Position numbers and translations under genes: made by a program. From contig JAUIDW010000006.1 in assembly GCA_030428395.1 (NCBI GenBank), positions 1-49,694 of the forward strand: a stretch of DNA of 49,694 nt, given 5' to 3'. A model generated the notes under the pieces. The model ran no database searches, had not been told where the DNA came from, and saw only the letters and a list, made by a program, of their open reading frames with translations. Positions within the stretch are counted from its first letter, which is position 1, and each line of letters opens with the position of its first letter. The stretch is from a bacterium (lineage in GTDB: Bacteria > Planctomycetota > UBA1135 > GCA-002686595). This document shows positions 1-8,491 of the stretch, piece by piece.

Positions 1-1529
1 AGCTGGCGCCCGACGAGCACCTGGGCCGGGCCCATCAGGAACATCCGCTTGCCGAACCAGTGGATGTACATCTCGGACTGGTCCTGCCAGCGCTCGTAGG
101 GGTCCAGCCGCAGGTTCGTGATGTACGGCCAGCTGGTGTGCTGCTGGAAACCCGTCGAGATGTTGCCCGACATCGTGTTGAAGCTGATCTTCCACTTCTG
201 CCAGCGCAGGGCGTTCAGGTCGCCGTCGGCGCTGAAGTAGTAGATCTCCTCGCGCGGGCTGTCGTCCGCGTTCCCGGTCAGGTAGGGGAGCAGGTTGTAG
301 CCGTCGAGGTGCGCCTTGAAGGTCTTGCCGTCAGCCTGGAAGCCGCCCTTCTTCAGCTCGTCCTGGATGCCCGTGTCCTGCCCGCCGTTCGCGGCGGCCA
401 GCAGGGTCGGCACCCAGTCCAGGTGCGAGGTGATGCCGTTGAAGACCGTGCCCGGCGCGATCTTGCCCGGCCAGCGGATCAGCTGCGGGACGCGGAAGCC
501 GCCCTCCGACGTCAGGCCCTTCTCGCCGCGGAAGGCGTGCATGCCGCCCATCTCCGGGCCCGTGAAGATCTCCGCGCCGTTGTCCGTGGACCACAGGACG
601 ATGGTGTTGTCCGCCACGCCGAGCTCGTCGAGCTTGTCGAGCAGGACGCCGGTCTCCCAGTCCAGCTCGTCCATGGCGTCGGCGAACATGCCCTTGCCGG
701 TCTTGCCGTCCTGCTCCTCGCTCAGGTGCACCCAGACGTGGCAGCGGGTGGAGTTCACCCACATGAAGAACGGCTTCTCCTGCTGGACGGCCCGCTCCAT
801 GAAGTCGACGGCCTTGGCGGCGACCTCCTTCTCGAAGGTCTTCATGCGCTCCTTCGTGAGCGGCCCGGTGTCCTCGATGGTCTGCTTCCCGACCTTGCCC
901 CAGCGCGGGTCGACGGTCGTGTCGTCCTCCTCGATGGCGCGGCAGTTCAGGACGCCCCGCGGGCCGAACTTGCCGCGGAAGTCCTCGCCCATGAACTCCT
1001 CGGGGTAGTCCGGGTTCTCGGGCTCCTCCTCGGCGTTCAGGTGGTAGAGGTTCCCGAAGAACTCGTCGAACCCGCGGACCGTCGGCAGGAACCGGTTCAT
1101 GTCGCCGAGGTGGTTCTTGCCGAACTGTCCGTTGACGTACCCGTGGTTCTTCAGGAGCTCGGCCAGCGTCGGGTCCTCCGGCCGCACGCCGTGGTCGGTG
1201 CCCGGCATTCCGATGGTGAGGAGCCCGGTCCGGAAGGGGTTCTGCCCCAGGATGAACGAGGCCCGACCGGCCGTGCACGACTGCTGCGCGTAGTGGTCGG
1301 TGAAGAGCGCGCCCTCCTTGGCCAGCCGGTCGATGTTCGGGGTGTCGTAGTCCAGCATGCCCCGGTGGTAGCAGCTGAGGTTGTCGTGACCGATGTCGTC
1401 GCCCCAGATCACCAGGATGTTGGGCTTCGCGCTCTGCGCGTGCGCGGCCGCGGCCGCGACCAGGATGCAGGCCGCCCTCGCGGCTGCGTTCCGGAGGCCG
1501 CGGTGGCGGCCCTGCGTCGGGTGTTCCAT
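1..1529 (-). CDS. Secreted type I sulfatase (3' end outside window)
   Basis: Formylglycine-dependent sulfatase that hydrolyses sulfate esters, probably of polysaccharides, outside the cytoplasm. The start ATG at 1529 follows an AAGAGGA ribosome site. Residues 1-31 form a signal peptide ending in an A-H-A cleavage motif. The mature protein opens with the family's first strand and an Asp-Asp pair (residues 44-45) that binds the metal. The formylglycine motif C-T-A-G-R sits at residues 85-89, with Cys85 as the residue to be converted; this is the CxAxR variant rather than CxPxR. A G-K-N-H-L segment follows at roughly residue 127, as expected for the family. About 509 codons are visible and the reading frame is still open at base 1, so the C-terminal domain is missing only because the window ends. 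A candidate -10 box (TAGCCT, 1575-1570) lies about 40 bases upstream. No anaerobic sulfatase maturase is visible here. The substrate cannot be told. Confidence 0.93.
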   Translation of the reverse strand, partial: MEHPTQGRHRGLRNAAARAACILVAAAAAHAQSAKPNILVIWGDDIGHDNLSCYHRGMLDYDTPNIDRLAKEGALFTDHYAQQSCTAGRASFILGQNPFRTGLLTIGMPGTDHGVRPEDPTLAELLKNHGYVNGQFGKNHLGDMNRFLPTVRGFDEFFGNLYHLNAEEEPENPDYPEEFMGEDFRGKFGPRGVLNCRAIEEDDTTVDPRWGKVGKQTIEDTGPLTKERMKTFEKEVAAKAVDFMERAVQQEKPFFMWVNSTRCHVWVHLSEEQDGKTGKGMFADAMDELDWETGVLLDKLDELGVADNTIVLWSTDNGAEIFTGPEMGGMHAFRGEKGLTSEGGFRVPQLIRWPGKIAPGTVFNGITSHLDWVPTLLAAANGGQDTGIQDELKKGGFQADGKTFKAHLDGYNLLPYLTGNADDSPREEIYYFSADGDLNALRWQKWKISFNTMSGNISTGFQQHTSWPYITNLRLDPYERWQDQSEMYIHWFGKRMFLMGPAQVLVGRQ

Positions 1530-1569
1530 TCGTTTCCTCTTCTTGGGGGTGAAATCGTCGAGCGGAGAG

Positions 1570-1575
1570 AGGCTA
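1570..1575 (-). promoter_or_regulatory. Candidate -10 box of the sulfatase gene
   Basis: TAGCCT on the minus strand, 40 bases before the ATG, leaving room for a leader of about 33 bases that contains the ribosome site. It fits the TANNNT pattern seen before many genes in this window. I see no clear -35. Confidence 0.35.
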
Positions 1576-1774
1576 GCCACGCTGCCGCCGAGCGGGGGGC
1601 GAAACCGGCGGAGTCGTCGCCACCCGGAACGGAGCCAGCGACCCGGCTCCGTCGGACCCGGATCCGGGACGGTGCGCGGTGCAACCGCCGCCGACCGCTG
1701 CGCCGACGCGCCGGATCCGCGGGCGCGCGGCGCACGGTCCAGCCCGGCTCCGGGCGCGCCCCGCGGCGGCGGAC

Positions 1775-3031
1775 CTACCGCGGGGGAGCGGCCTGCTGCA
1801 GCTTGCCCGCCGGCGCCGGGTCGGGGCGGGGCAGCACGTGGGCCGAGCCGGAGTTGTTGCCGGCGTCGTCGTCCCAGCCCGAGCCGATCACCATCGCGCC
1901 CTCGGACAGCCCGACGGTCGAGCCGAAGAAGTCGCCCAGGTCGGACTCCGCGGGCACGAGCCGGGCGAGCTGGATCCAGCCGTCGCCCGCGCCCGCGAAC
2001 AGGTACGCGGCGCCGGAGGCGGTCCCCGCGTCGCTGCTGCCGCAGGCGCCGACGAGCAGGGTGCCGTCGACCAGCGCCACCGCGCGCCCGAAGTTGGCGC
2101 GCGCGGAGCCGGGGGGCGGTCCGAGCCGGGCGCGCTCGCTCCAGGCGGAGCCGCTGCGCGTGAACACGTAGACCGAGCCGCTGTCGAACCCCGCGTCGTC
2201 GTCCTGGAACGCGCCGACGGCCAGGACGTCGCCCGACAGCGCGACCGCGCGGCCGAAGGCGTCGTTCTCCGCGGCGTCGGACGCGACCAGCTTGGCCTCC
2301 TGGCTCCAGCTCGTGCCGCTCCGGACGAACACGTAGGCGGACCCCGAGTCCACCCCGCCGTCGTCGTCCCGGTAGGAGCCGACTACCAGCGTGTCCCCGC
2401 TGCAGGAGACCGTGTACCCGAACCCGTCGTTCACCGCGCCGTCGGCGGCCGTCAGCTTGGCCTGGTGGCTCCAGGCGGTGCCCGCTCGCACGAAGACGTG
2501 CACGGAGCCCGAGTCCGCGCCGAGGTCGTCGTCGAAGGGGGCGCCGACGACCGCCGTGTCGGCGTCGACGCCGACGGCGAGCCCGAACAGGTCGTCCACC
2601 CCGGGGTCGCTGGCGGCGAGCTTCGCCTGCTGGGTCCAGGTCCCGCCGCTGCGGACGAACACGTACGCGGAGCCCTCGTCGGCGCCGGAGCCGTCCACCA
2701 GGTCGTCCTGGTGGGCCCCGACGACGGCCGTGTCGGCGTGGACGGCGACGGCGATGCCGAACTCGTCGCGCGGACGCGCGTCCGCGGCGAGCAGCTTCGA
2801 CTGCTCGACCCACGCGGTGCCGGCGCGGACGAACACGTAGGCCGAGCCGGACCGCTGCCCCGTGTCGTCGTTCCCGGCGGCGCCGATCAGCACCGTGCCG
2901 CGCGAGCACGCCACGGACTGACCGAAGAAGTCCTTGGCGGCGGCGTCCGTGGCGACGAGCTCCGTGAGCCGTTGAGCCGCCGCGGGCGTCGCGATCAGGA
3001 GGCCCAGCGAGGCCGCGAGGATGCCGTGCAT
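1775..3031 (-). CDS. Secreted seven-blade FG-GAP repeat protein (no C-terminal module)
   Basis: A 418-residue exported protein made almost entirely of seven tandem FG-GAP (integrin-alpha-like) repeats of about 54 residues, enough for one closed seven-blade propeller. Each repeat reads roughly D-x-FG-x-x-V-A...GD-x-x-V-VGA...DD...SGSAYVFVR-SG-x-W...AKL. Residues 1-20 are a signal peptide ending P-A-A-A. The protein stops in a Pro/Ala-rich tail just after blade 7 and lacks the four-cysteine module found on two other FG-GAP proteins here. The ATG at 3031 has a good GGAGGG site. An in-frame ATG at 3049 overlaps the upstream stop as TGATG and would add six residues, so coupled initiation there is possible. 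It sits 17 bases after the NxxGxxAF gene and is almost certainly in the same operon. Function is unknown; adhesion or protein binding at the cell surface is inferred from the fold. Confidence 0.9.
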   Translation of the reverse strand: MHGILAASLGLLIATPAAAQRLTELVATDAAAKDFFGQSVACSRGTVLIGAAGNDDTGQRSGSAYVFVRAGTAWVEQSKLLAADARPRDEFGIAVAVHADTAVVGAHQDDLVDGSGADEGSAYVFVRSGGTWTQQAKLAASDPGVDDLFGLAVGVDADTAVVGAPFDDDLGADSGSVHVFVRAGTAWSHQAKLTAADGAVNDGFGYTVSCSGDTLVVGSYRDDDGGVDSGSAYVFVRSGTSWSQEAKLVASDAAENDAFGRAVALSGDVLAVGAFQDDDAGFDSGSVYVFTRSGSAWSERARLGPPPGSARANFGRAVALVDGTLLVGACGSSDAGTASGAAYLFAGAGDGWIQLARLVPAESDLGDFFGSTVGLSEGAMVIGSGWDDDAGNNSGSAHVLPRPDPAPAGKLQQAAPPR

Positions 3032-3048
3032 GTTCCTGGTCCCTCCCA

Positions 3049-4263
3049 TCACCACAGGTCGAACCGGAACGCCGCTTCGATGCCGCCCTGGAGCGTGACC
3101 TCGACGATCGCGTAGCGGCCGCTGGCGCTCAGGGAGTAGCTGGTCTCGAGGCCGGGAAGCGTCTCCACGACCAGCCCGCCGAGCCGCGTCACGCCCTCCT
3201 CGACGAGGAGCGTGTAGTCGACGAACAGGCCCTTCCGCTCGCCCAGCGGCGTGTTCCACAGTCCGAACCAGAGCACGCTCCCGTCGTCTCCGACGTAGAG
3301 CCACTCGCCCACGTCCGAGAGGACGAACGGCTCGATCACCGGCAGCGGGTCTCCCTCCTGGACGAAGGCCGAGTCGTTGAGGGTGATCCCGGGCCGGGCC
3401 ACGGCGTCGCAGTGGAAGGCGTAGTCGCCCGAGTTGCTGAGCTTCCCCCGCCTCAGGCTGGAGTAGTTCCCCCCGAACGGCGACGGGTCCCCGGTCTGCG
3501 CCACCTCGGTGTGGTCCAGGTAGATCACGCGGTTCTGGCCGGCCGCCGCGAACGTCTGGGCGCCGAACAGGACGCTGCCGGAGTCGTTGAACCCCATCCA
3601 CCCCCAGGTCAGGGACGAGATGGCGTGCGACTGCCCGGGCAGCGTGTCGCCCTCCTTGTAGAGGACGGTCTGGGCCCCGGTGGTCGTCGAGAGGATCCCG
3701 ATGGCCTGGTAGTCGAACGTGCCGGGGATGCCCGGGTCGTCGATCGACGAGTGGAAGGCGATCTCGCCGGCGTTGTTGGGATAGCCGGGCAGCAGGATGC
3801 TGAACGTGGACCCCGCGGGGATCCCGGGCGCCGTCACGGCGGCCGTCTCCAGGAGGGCCAGGTCCGGAGGGGTCTTCCGGTAGAGGCCCTCGTCGGCCGG
3901 CAGGCCCGTGCCCGCGAGCCCCAGGAAGAACAGGGCCGTGCCGTCCCCGGCGAGGCGCACCTCGTTGTTGAAGGTCCGCAGGACCGCCCCCGGCGGGTCG
4001 ACCAGGGACGCGCCCTCCTGCACGACCGCGTTGCCGGCCGCGTCCACCATCGCCGCGTTGCCGTCGGGGTCGGGGTTGTCCGTCAGGACGTGCACCAGCA
4101 CGTTGCCGGCGTCGTCGACGGCCAGCCCGTTGATCAGCGTGACGGTCCCGAGGCCCGTCACCACGTCCCCCTCGCGGACCAGCGGCGTGACCGTCTGCGC
4201 CCCGGCGAGCGAGACCGCCAGGAGCGGGACCGCGACTCCCCGGGCGATGCGTCCGACGTTCAT
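3049..4263 (-). CDS. Secreted NxxGxxAF tandem-repeat protein
   Basis: A 404-residue exported protein. Residues 1-22 are a signal peptide ending L-A-G-A. The body alternates two short motifs: an acidic turn (REGD, QEGA, KEGD, QTGD, QEGD, EEGV) and a strand of the form N-x-x-G-x-x-A-F (for example N-N-A-G-E-I-A-F and S-N-S-G-D-Y-A-F). That alternation is the signature of the 'choice-of-anchor tandem repeat NxxGxxAF' family, a beta-propeller-like surface protein of unknown role. The ATG at 4263 is preceded by GGAGG at eight bases. An extended -10 box (TGATACGGT) lies about 60 bases upstream. The following FG-GAP gene starts 17 bases after its stop, so the two are likely co-expressed. No sorting signal is visible at the C-terminus. 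Family assignment is by motif only. Confidence 0.85.
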   Translation of the reverse strand: MNVGRIARGVAVPLLAVSLAGAQTVTPLVREGDVVTGLGTVTLINGLAVDDAGNVLVHVLTDNPDPDGNAAMVDAAGNAVVQEGASLVDPPGAVLRTFNNEVRLAGDGTALFFLGLAGTGLPADEGLYRKTPPDLALLETAAVTAPGIPAGSTFSILLPGYPNNAGEIAFHSSIDDPGIPGTFDYQAIGILSTTTGAQTVLYKEGDTLPGQSHAISSLTWGWMGFNDSGSVLFGAQTFAAAGQNRVIYLDHTEVAQTGDPSPFGGNYSSLRRGKLSNSGDYAFHCDAVARPGITLNDSAFVQEGDPLPVIEPFVLSDVGEWLYVGDDGSVLWFGLWNTPLGERKGLFVDYTLLVEEGVTRLGGLVVETLPGLETSYSLSASGRYAIVEVTLQGGIEAAFRFDLW

Positions 4264-4321
4264 TCCCTGACCTCCGACCGGCGAGCCCGGCCTCTCCGCG
4301 GGTCCTCCCGGCGGACGCGCC

Positions 4322-4330
4322 ACCGTATCA
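4322..4330 (-). promoter_or_regulatory. Candidate extended -10 promoter of the NxxGxxAF/FG-GAP operon
   Basis: TGATACGGT on the minus strand (TG, one base, TACGGT), about 60 bases upstream of the ATG at 4263. It is close to the TGGTANNNT word seen before other genes. Confidence 0.45.
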
Positions 4331-4547
4331 CGGGGGGGCGCTCGCAACGCCCGTCGCACACTCGCCCCTGACCCCCGGACACATCGCGCGTTGTGCCCGA
4401 CGGGCCGACCACCCCGTCGAGGGGCTCGCGGCAGCGCGCCCGACCGGAAGTTCTCGGGCTCGGCGTGCTGCGGCGCGGCATCACGGGACTCGTCCTCCCC
4501 GCGAGCTCGGGGGAGACGAGCTGGGCGACCCGGACCGGAGCGGTGCA

Positions 4548-5651
4548 TCACCAGAGGAGATCCCCGCGCAGCGAAACGGCGTGCACCTGACCGCGGATGA
4601 TCGTGGCTCCGAGGTTCTCGCCCAGGGCTGGCAAGCGCGCGTCCAGCCGCATGTCGACGTCGGACTGCGGGCTCGGGAGCACCCAGTACAGTGGCCCCTT
4701 CCCGCACGAGAACGAGTACCAGAGGCACGAGCCGTCCGGGCTCCAGCGGACCGGAACCGGTTCCTCGAAGTGGGCGCCGATGAACGGACCCGTCCAGATG
4801 GTGCTCATGTCCTGCGCATCGAGGACGAACGCGTGCGTCCCGACGCGAATGGAAAGAGCGATGCGGTCCCCCTCCGGAGACCACGCGATGGAGCAGACCT
4901 CGTCTTCCGGTTCCGTCAGCCACGGGTCGGGGTAGCGGCCCTCGTGCTGGAGTGTTCCGGACTCCAGCGACCAGATTCGCATCGTGTAGTCCGCATGCCC
5001 GGTCGCGATCAGGTCCTTCGAGGGGTGCAGGGCGAGCGTCACGATGGGATCCCGAGCCTGGAGCGCATCGGACAGAACTTCCCCGGTGGCTCCATCGCGA
5101 ACCTGGAGGGTCTCCTCGTCGGCCAGGTACAGCCGACTCTCGCTCCGGTGCCAGGCTGCGGTGTGGTCGGTCCGTCGGGGCGACGACTTCCACCTCGCGA
5201 CACACTCGCCCGCTCTCGTCCAGAGGCTCCCGCTTCCACTCGAGTGGAGGATCGCGAGGCGGTCGCCCGACGGCGCCCAGAGCAAGCGGGCGCCGAACGG
5301 CCATTCGTGAGTGCGAGCGAGCCCCGGGATTCCGACGAGCGCGTTCGAGGGATCCGTGTCCGGGGCTCGCCCCGGCCGCGCGGGATCCCAGAAGCGGAGT
5401 GAGCCCTGGCTGCCCAGTCCCGCGAGTACGTGGCCGTCGGGGGAGTAGGCCACGACCCACAAGGCCTCCTGCAGGGCAGGGTCCAGTTTCGCGAGCTCCT
5501 CGCCCGTTTCCGCGTCGAGCAAGGAGACGGTGCCGTCCCCGAAGCCGACAGCGAGGTGTTCTCCACGGGGCGAGACATCGACGGTCCGCGCGTCGGGCGT
5601 TTGGTCCTCGCTCTCTCCACGGTCCGATTCCGCCGCCGCGGTGCGCTGCAT
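4548..5651 (-). CDS. WD40-like repeat protein
   Basis: A 367-residue protein with six to seven WD40-like blades. Recognisable units are S-P-R-G...GTVSLLD, SPDG...GSLRFWD, APSG...GSLW, HPSKDLIATGH...RIWS, SPEGDRIAL and SPDGSCLWY. It probably folds as a scaffold propeller; no catalytic motif is visible. I chose the ATG at 5651 because a perfect AGGAGG lies eight bases before it. An in-frame ATG at 5756 would add 35 residues with a hydrophobic stretch (residues 7-20 of that version) that could act as a signal or anchor, but it has no ribosome site. G+C is lower than in neighbouring genes (about 60-63% in sampled lines). Cellular location therefore stays open. Confidence 0.82.
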   Translation of the reverse strand: MQRTAAAESDRGESEDQTPDARTVDVSPRGEHLAVGFGDGTVSLLDAETGEELAKLDPALQEALWVVAYSPDGHVLAGLGSQGSLRFWDPARPGRAPDTDPSNALVGIPGLARTHEWPFGARLLWAPSGDRLAILHSSGSGSLWTRAGECVARWKSSPRRTDHTAAWHRSESRLYLADEETLQVRDGATGEVLSDALQARDPIVTLALHPSKDLIATGHADYTMRIWSLESGTLQHEGRYPDPWLTEPEDEVCSIAWSPEGDRIALSIRVGTHAFVLDAQDMSTIWTGPFIGAHFEEPVPVRWSPDGSCLWYSFSCGKGPLYWVLPSPQSDVDMRLDARLPALGENLGATIIRGQVHAVSLRGDLLW

Positions 5652-5987
5652 CGCGCCTACCTCCTGGGGCGGCCTCGCCGGTTCACGAACGTCAGCCCAT
5701 GCCAGGTAGAGGACGACCGCGGGAAGAGCGGCCCCGGGCAGATCGAGTGGTCCCATCGAGTACCGGGTGCCGACAGGGCGGATCCTGCTTCACCGATCCC
5801 GGCATTCCCCGTTCCGACGTTCGGGCAGTCGCACCCCGGAGGTCGTCCTCGAGGACGGGGAGCAACATCGGCGAACCGTGGACACCTCGAGCCCCGCGGG
5901 GCCCCCGGGTTCCGCTTCGAAGGCGGAGCTCGCCCACGCCCGCGATCCCGCGTGGAGCGGGCGGCGGGACTCGTCTCCGCGGGACCG
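5652..5987. other. Intergenic stretch with no supported gene
   Basis: The left 105 bases could belong to an N-terminal extension of the WD40-like gene (alternative ATG at 5756). I see no convincing promoter, hairpin or reading frame in the rest. Confidence 0.5.
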
Positions 5988-6518
5988 TCACGCGGAGCGG
6001 CGGGCGCCGGAGAGGCGCAGGGCGGCGCGTGCGTCCAGGAGTCCGGAGAGGAGCACGGCCGGGGACATCGCGAGGAGGGCCCAGCGGAGGAGCGGGGGGA
6101 CCGGCGCGGGGCTCCACGCGATGCGGGTCGGGGCGTTCAGCTGGTGGCCTCCTTCGAAGAGGGTCGTGGCGACGAGGGCTCCGAAGACCATCGCGATGGC
6201 GACGTGGAGGAGGTACTCGCCCGTCGGGAGGCCGCCGAGGGGCGCGCGGCTCCTCGACTCGACCGAGAAGTCCCACACCGAGATCAGGAGGTCGACGGCC
6301 AGGAGCGCGAGCAGCGCCCAGAACCAGGCCCCCTCGAGCCGGACGCTGGGGATCAGCACGAAGAGGGCGGCGTACACGGGGCCCCGGCAGGCGTGGGACC
6401 AGAGCTCGTTCCTCGACGGGGGGTGCTTGCGGAGCCCGTGACCGATCGAGTGGAACAGGAGGATGTCGGTCCCGCCGAGGCAGCCGATCGCGAACAGCAG
6501 CCAGGTCGACGCCTCCAT
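5988..6518 (-). CDS. Five-helix integral membrane protein of unknown function
   Basis: A 176-residue hydrophobic protein with about five membrane segments, near residues 5-22, 44-60, 66-83, 103-122 and 143-160. The loop between the first two carries several His and Arg residues. The start ATG overlaps the stop of the SRPBCC gene by one base (TGATG) and has GGGGAGGG upstream, so the two proteins are translationally coupled and probably act together. I do not recognise the family. Its length and helix number would suit a small membrane-bound enzyme or carrier, but no catalytic motif is clear. Confidence 0.8.
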   Translation of the reverse strand: MEASTWLLFAIGCLGGTDILLFHSIGHGLRKHPPSRNELWSHACRGPVYAALFVLIPSVRLEGAWFWALLALLAVDLLISVWDFSVESRSRAPLGGLPTGEYLLHVAIAMVFGALVATTLFEGGHQLNAPTRIAWSPAPVPPLLRWALLAMSPAVLLSGLLDARAALRLSGARRSA

Positions 6519-6982
6519 CACGCCCTCCCCAGCTCGCCGGACTCGACGAGGGCCGCGAGGCGGTGGTGCCGGTAGGCGAAGAACCTCCGCATCCACGGGG
6601 CGATGGCCACGCGCAGCGCGAGCTCTCCGCCGTAGCACCACGGCAGCGTCACCGACAGCCGGTCCCGGACGCGGGTGCCGCCCTCGACCTCCTCGAACTC
6701 GTGCGTGTGCACGAAGCTGCGGTAGGGACCGTGGAACATCTCCTCCTCGAAGCGCAGCGGCGGCTCGTAGGCCGTGTGGCGGAACCCCATGGCGACGGGC
6801 ACCCCGAGCGCGATGGACTGGAGCACCCAGGTCCTGCTGCCCACGCGGATGTCGCCGTCGTTGCGCAGCATGGCGAACCCAGGCCACCCCTCGACGAGCC
6901 GCGGGAGGTTGGCGGGCGACTCGTGGAACCGGAAGACGGTCTCGATCGGCAGCGCCACGTCGGTCTCGTACAGGAATCGCAT
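6518..6982 (-). CDS. SRPBCC (START-like) ligand-binding family protein
   Basis: A 154-residue protein of the SRPBCC/Bet v1-like fold, which binds hydrophobic ligands in a deep pocket. The N-terminal strand M-R-F-L-Y-E-T-D followed by P-I-E-T-V-F-x-F and a helix with N-L-P-x-L is typical of the family. The central F-x-D/H-G-P-Y-x-S-F-x-H-x-H-x-F segment and R-D-R-L-S-V-T-L-P strand match 'polyketide cyclase-like' members often linked to nucleoside-sugar epimerases. The ATG at 6982 is the first start that keeps the conserved first strand; its ribosome site is weak. It precedes and overlaps the membrane-protein gene by one base, forming a two-gene operon. The ligand is unknown. Confidence 0.82.
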   Translation of the reverse strand: MRFLYETDVALPIETVFRFHESPANLPRLVEGWPGFAMLRNDGDIRVGSRTWVLQSIALGVPVAMGFRHTAYEPPLRFEEEMFHGPYRSFVHTHEFEEVEGGTRVRDRLSVTLPWCYGGELALRVAIAPWMRRFFAYRHHRLAALVESGELGRA

Positions 6983-7112
6983 GGTCGAGGCCCCCGGGCA
7001 TGGTGGGGGCGCGAGCGTCCACGCGCCAGGGGCCCCGGCCCGCCGGCGACGAGGACCCCGCTCCCGGCGGGCAGAACGGGGTCCCGGGACTGCATCGCGC
7101 GCGCCGCGTGGA

Positions 7113-7118
7113 TACGAT
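7113..7118 (+). promoter_or_regulatory. Candidate -10 box of ychF
   Basis: TACGAT, 58 bases before the ychF GTG. It fits the TANNNT pattern and would give a leader of about 50 bases. Confidence 0.4.
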
Positions 7119-7175
7119 GCGTGCTCGAACCTCCAGGAGCACCGTCCCGGAGGGCGCCACATCACCGAGCCGCAC

Positions 7176-8264
7176 GTGAGCCTCTCCATCGGGATCGCCG
7201 GTCTGCCGAACGTCGGGAAGTCGACGCTGCTCAACGCGCTCACGCACGCGGGCGCGGAGGCGTCGAACTACCCGTTCTGCACGATCGAGAAGAACGTGGG
7301 CGTCGCGACGGTGCCGGACCCCGAGCTGCGCCGCCTCGCGGAGATCCTGGAGCCCCAGGAGGCCGTGTCCACGACGATCCGCTTCGTGGACATCGCCGGG
7401 CTCGTCCCGGGTGCCTCGCACGGCGAGGGACTGGGCAACAAGTTCCTCGGCCACATCCGCGACGTCGACGCGATCCTGCACGTCGTGCGGTGCTTCGAGG
7501 ACGAGAACGTCGTGCACGCGGGCGAGACGGTGGACCCCGTTCGCGACGCGGAGATCGTGGAGACGGAGTTCCTGCTGGCCGACCTGCAGACCGCCGAGCG
7601 CGCGCTCGAGAAGTGGCGGAAGGCGGCGCGGCACGGCAAGGGCGAGGGTGCCGACGAGGTCGCGGCCTTCGGTCGCGCGCTGGAGGCCCTGCAGGAGGGC
7701 ACCCGGATCGCCGACCTCGAGCTCTCGCAGCGCGAGCACGAGGTGCTCGCCGAGGCCCGCTTCCTGACGGCGAAGCCCTGCATCTACCTGGCCAACACGA
7801 GCGAGGACGACCCCACCGGAACGGGCCCCCTGGCGACGGCCCTGAAGGAGGCCAAGGGGGCCGAGCGCGTCCTGTGCGTCTCGATCAAGATCGAGGAGGA
7901 GGTCTCCGAGCTCCCGCCCGCGGAGCAGGCCGAGTTCCTCGAGGGGCTGGGCCTGGAGGAGTCCGCGCTCGACCTCGTCGACACCGCCTGCTACCGGCTG
8001 CTGGACCTGATCACCTTCTACACCATCGCCAACGACAAGCTGCGCGCCTGGCAGCTGCGGCGGGGCTCGCCCGCGCCCGTGGCCGCGGGCCGGATCCACA
8101 GCGACATGGAGCGCGGCTTCATCCGCGCCGAGGTGATGGCCCTGAAGGACCTGCTCGAGTGGGGCAGCCGCCACGCCCTGCACGAGCACGGCCTCATCCA
8201 CACCGCGGGCAAGGACTACGTCGTGCAGGACCGGGACATCCTGCAGATCCACTTCAAGGCGTAG
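7176..8264 (+). CDS. ychF: Redox-regulated ribosome-binding ATPase YchF
   Basis: A 362-residue Obg-family P-loop ATPase that binds ribosomes and takes part in translation and stress control. It begins at GTG and reads V-S-L-S-I-G-I-A-G-L-P-N-V-G-K-S-T, so the Walker A motif starts at residue 9. The switch region D-I-A-G-L-V-P-G-A-S-x-G-E-G-L-G-N-K-F-L is intact. The nucleotide-base motif is N-T-S-E instead of NKxD, the hallmark of YchF's ATP preference. The C-terminal TGS domain (about residues 280-360) carries F-Y-T and the H-S-D-x-E-x-G-F-I-R-A-E block. Length matches the family norm (about 363). The GTG lacks a close ribosome site, but no other start keeps the conserved N-terminus. A strong hairpin follows six bases after the stop. 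Confidence 0.97.
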   Translation: MSLSIGIAGLPNVGKSTLLNALTHAGAEASNYPFCTIEKNVGVATVPDPELRRLAEILEPQEAVSTTIRFVDIAGLVPGASHGEGLGNKFLGHIRDVDAILHVVRCFEDENVVHAGETVDPVRDAEIVETEFLLADLQTAERALEKWRKAARHGKGEGADEVAAFGRALEALQEGTRIADLELSQREHEVLAEARFLTAKPCIYLANTSEDDPTGTGPLATALKEAKGAERVLCVSIKIEEEVSELPPAEQAEFLEGLGLEESALDLVDTACYRLLDLITFYTIANDKLRAWQLRRGSPAPVAAGRIHSDMERGFIRAEVMALKDLLEWGSRHALHEHGLIHTAGKDYVVQDRDILQIHFKA

Positions 8265-8269
8265 GACTG

Positions 8270-8310
8270 CCCGCGTCCCGTCGCGCGCCGGGGCCGCGCG
8301 GGGACGCGGG
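8270..8310 (+). terminator. Strong GC hairpin after ychF
   Basis: A 10-bp outer stem (8270-8279 with 8301-8310), a two-base GT bulge, a 6-bp CGCGCG inner stem and a 7-base loop. It begins six bases after the ychF stop and has no T-run, so it would be a U-less terminator or 3'-end stabiliser. Confidence 0.65.
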
Positions 8311-8370
8311 TCAGACCAGTTCCTCCGGGGCCTACGAACCCTGCCGGAGTGCGCACCCGCCGGGGTGGCC

Positions 8371-8376
8371 TAGAGT
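8371..8376 (+). promoter_or_regulatory. Candidate -10 box of FG-GAP gene 2
   Basis: TAGAGT, about 116 bases before the ATG at 8492 in an otherwise T-poor region. Fits TANNNT but without the TGG extension. Confidence 0.3.
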
Positions 8377-8491
8377 GAAGTTTCCGGCGGGTCGACGGGA
8401 CACGCGATCCGGGCCGCGCAGCGGCGGGAGTGTCCTGTCCGGGCGCAGGCCGGGGCGCGTCCCCATCCTCGATCCCCGAGGGGGATTCGTC

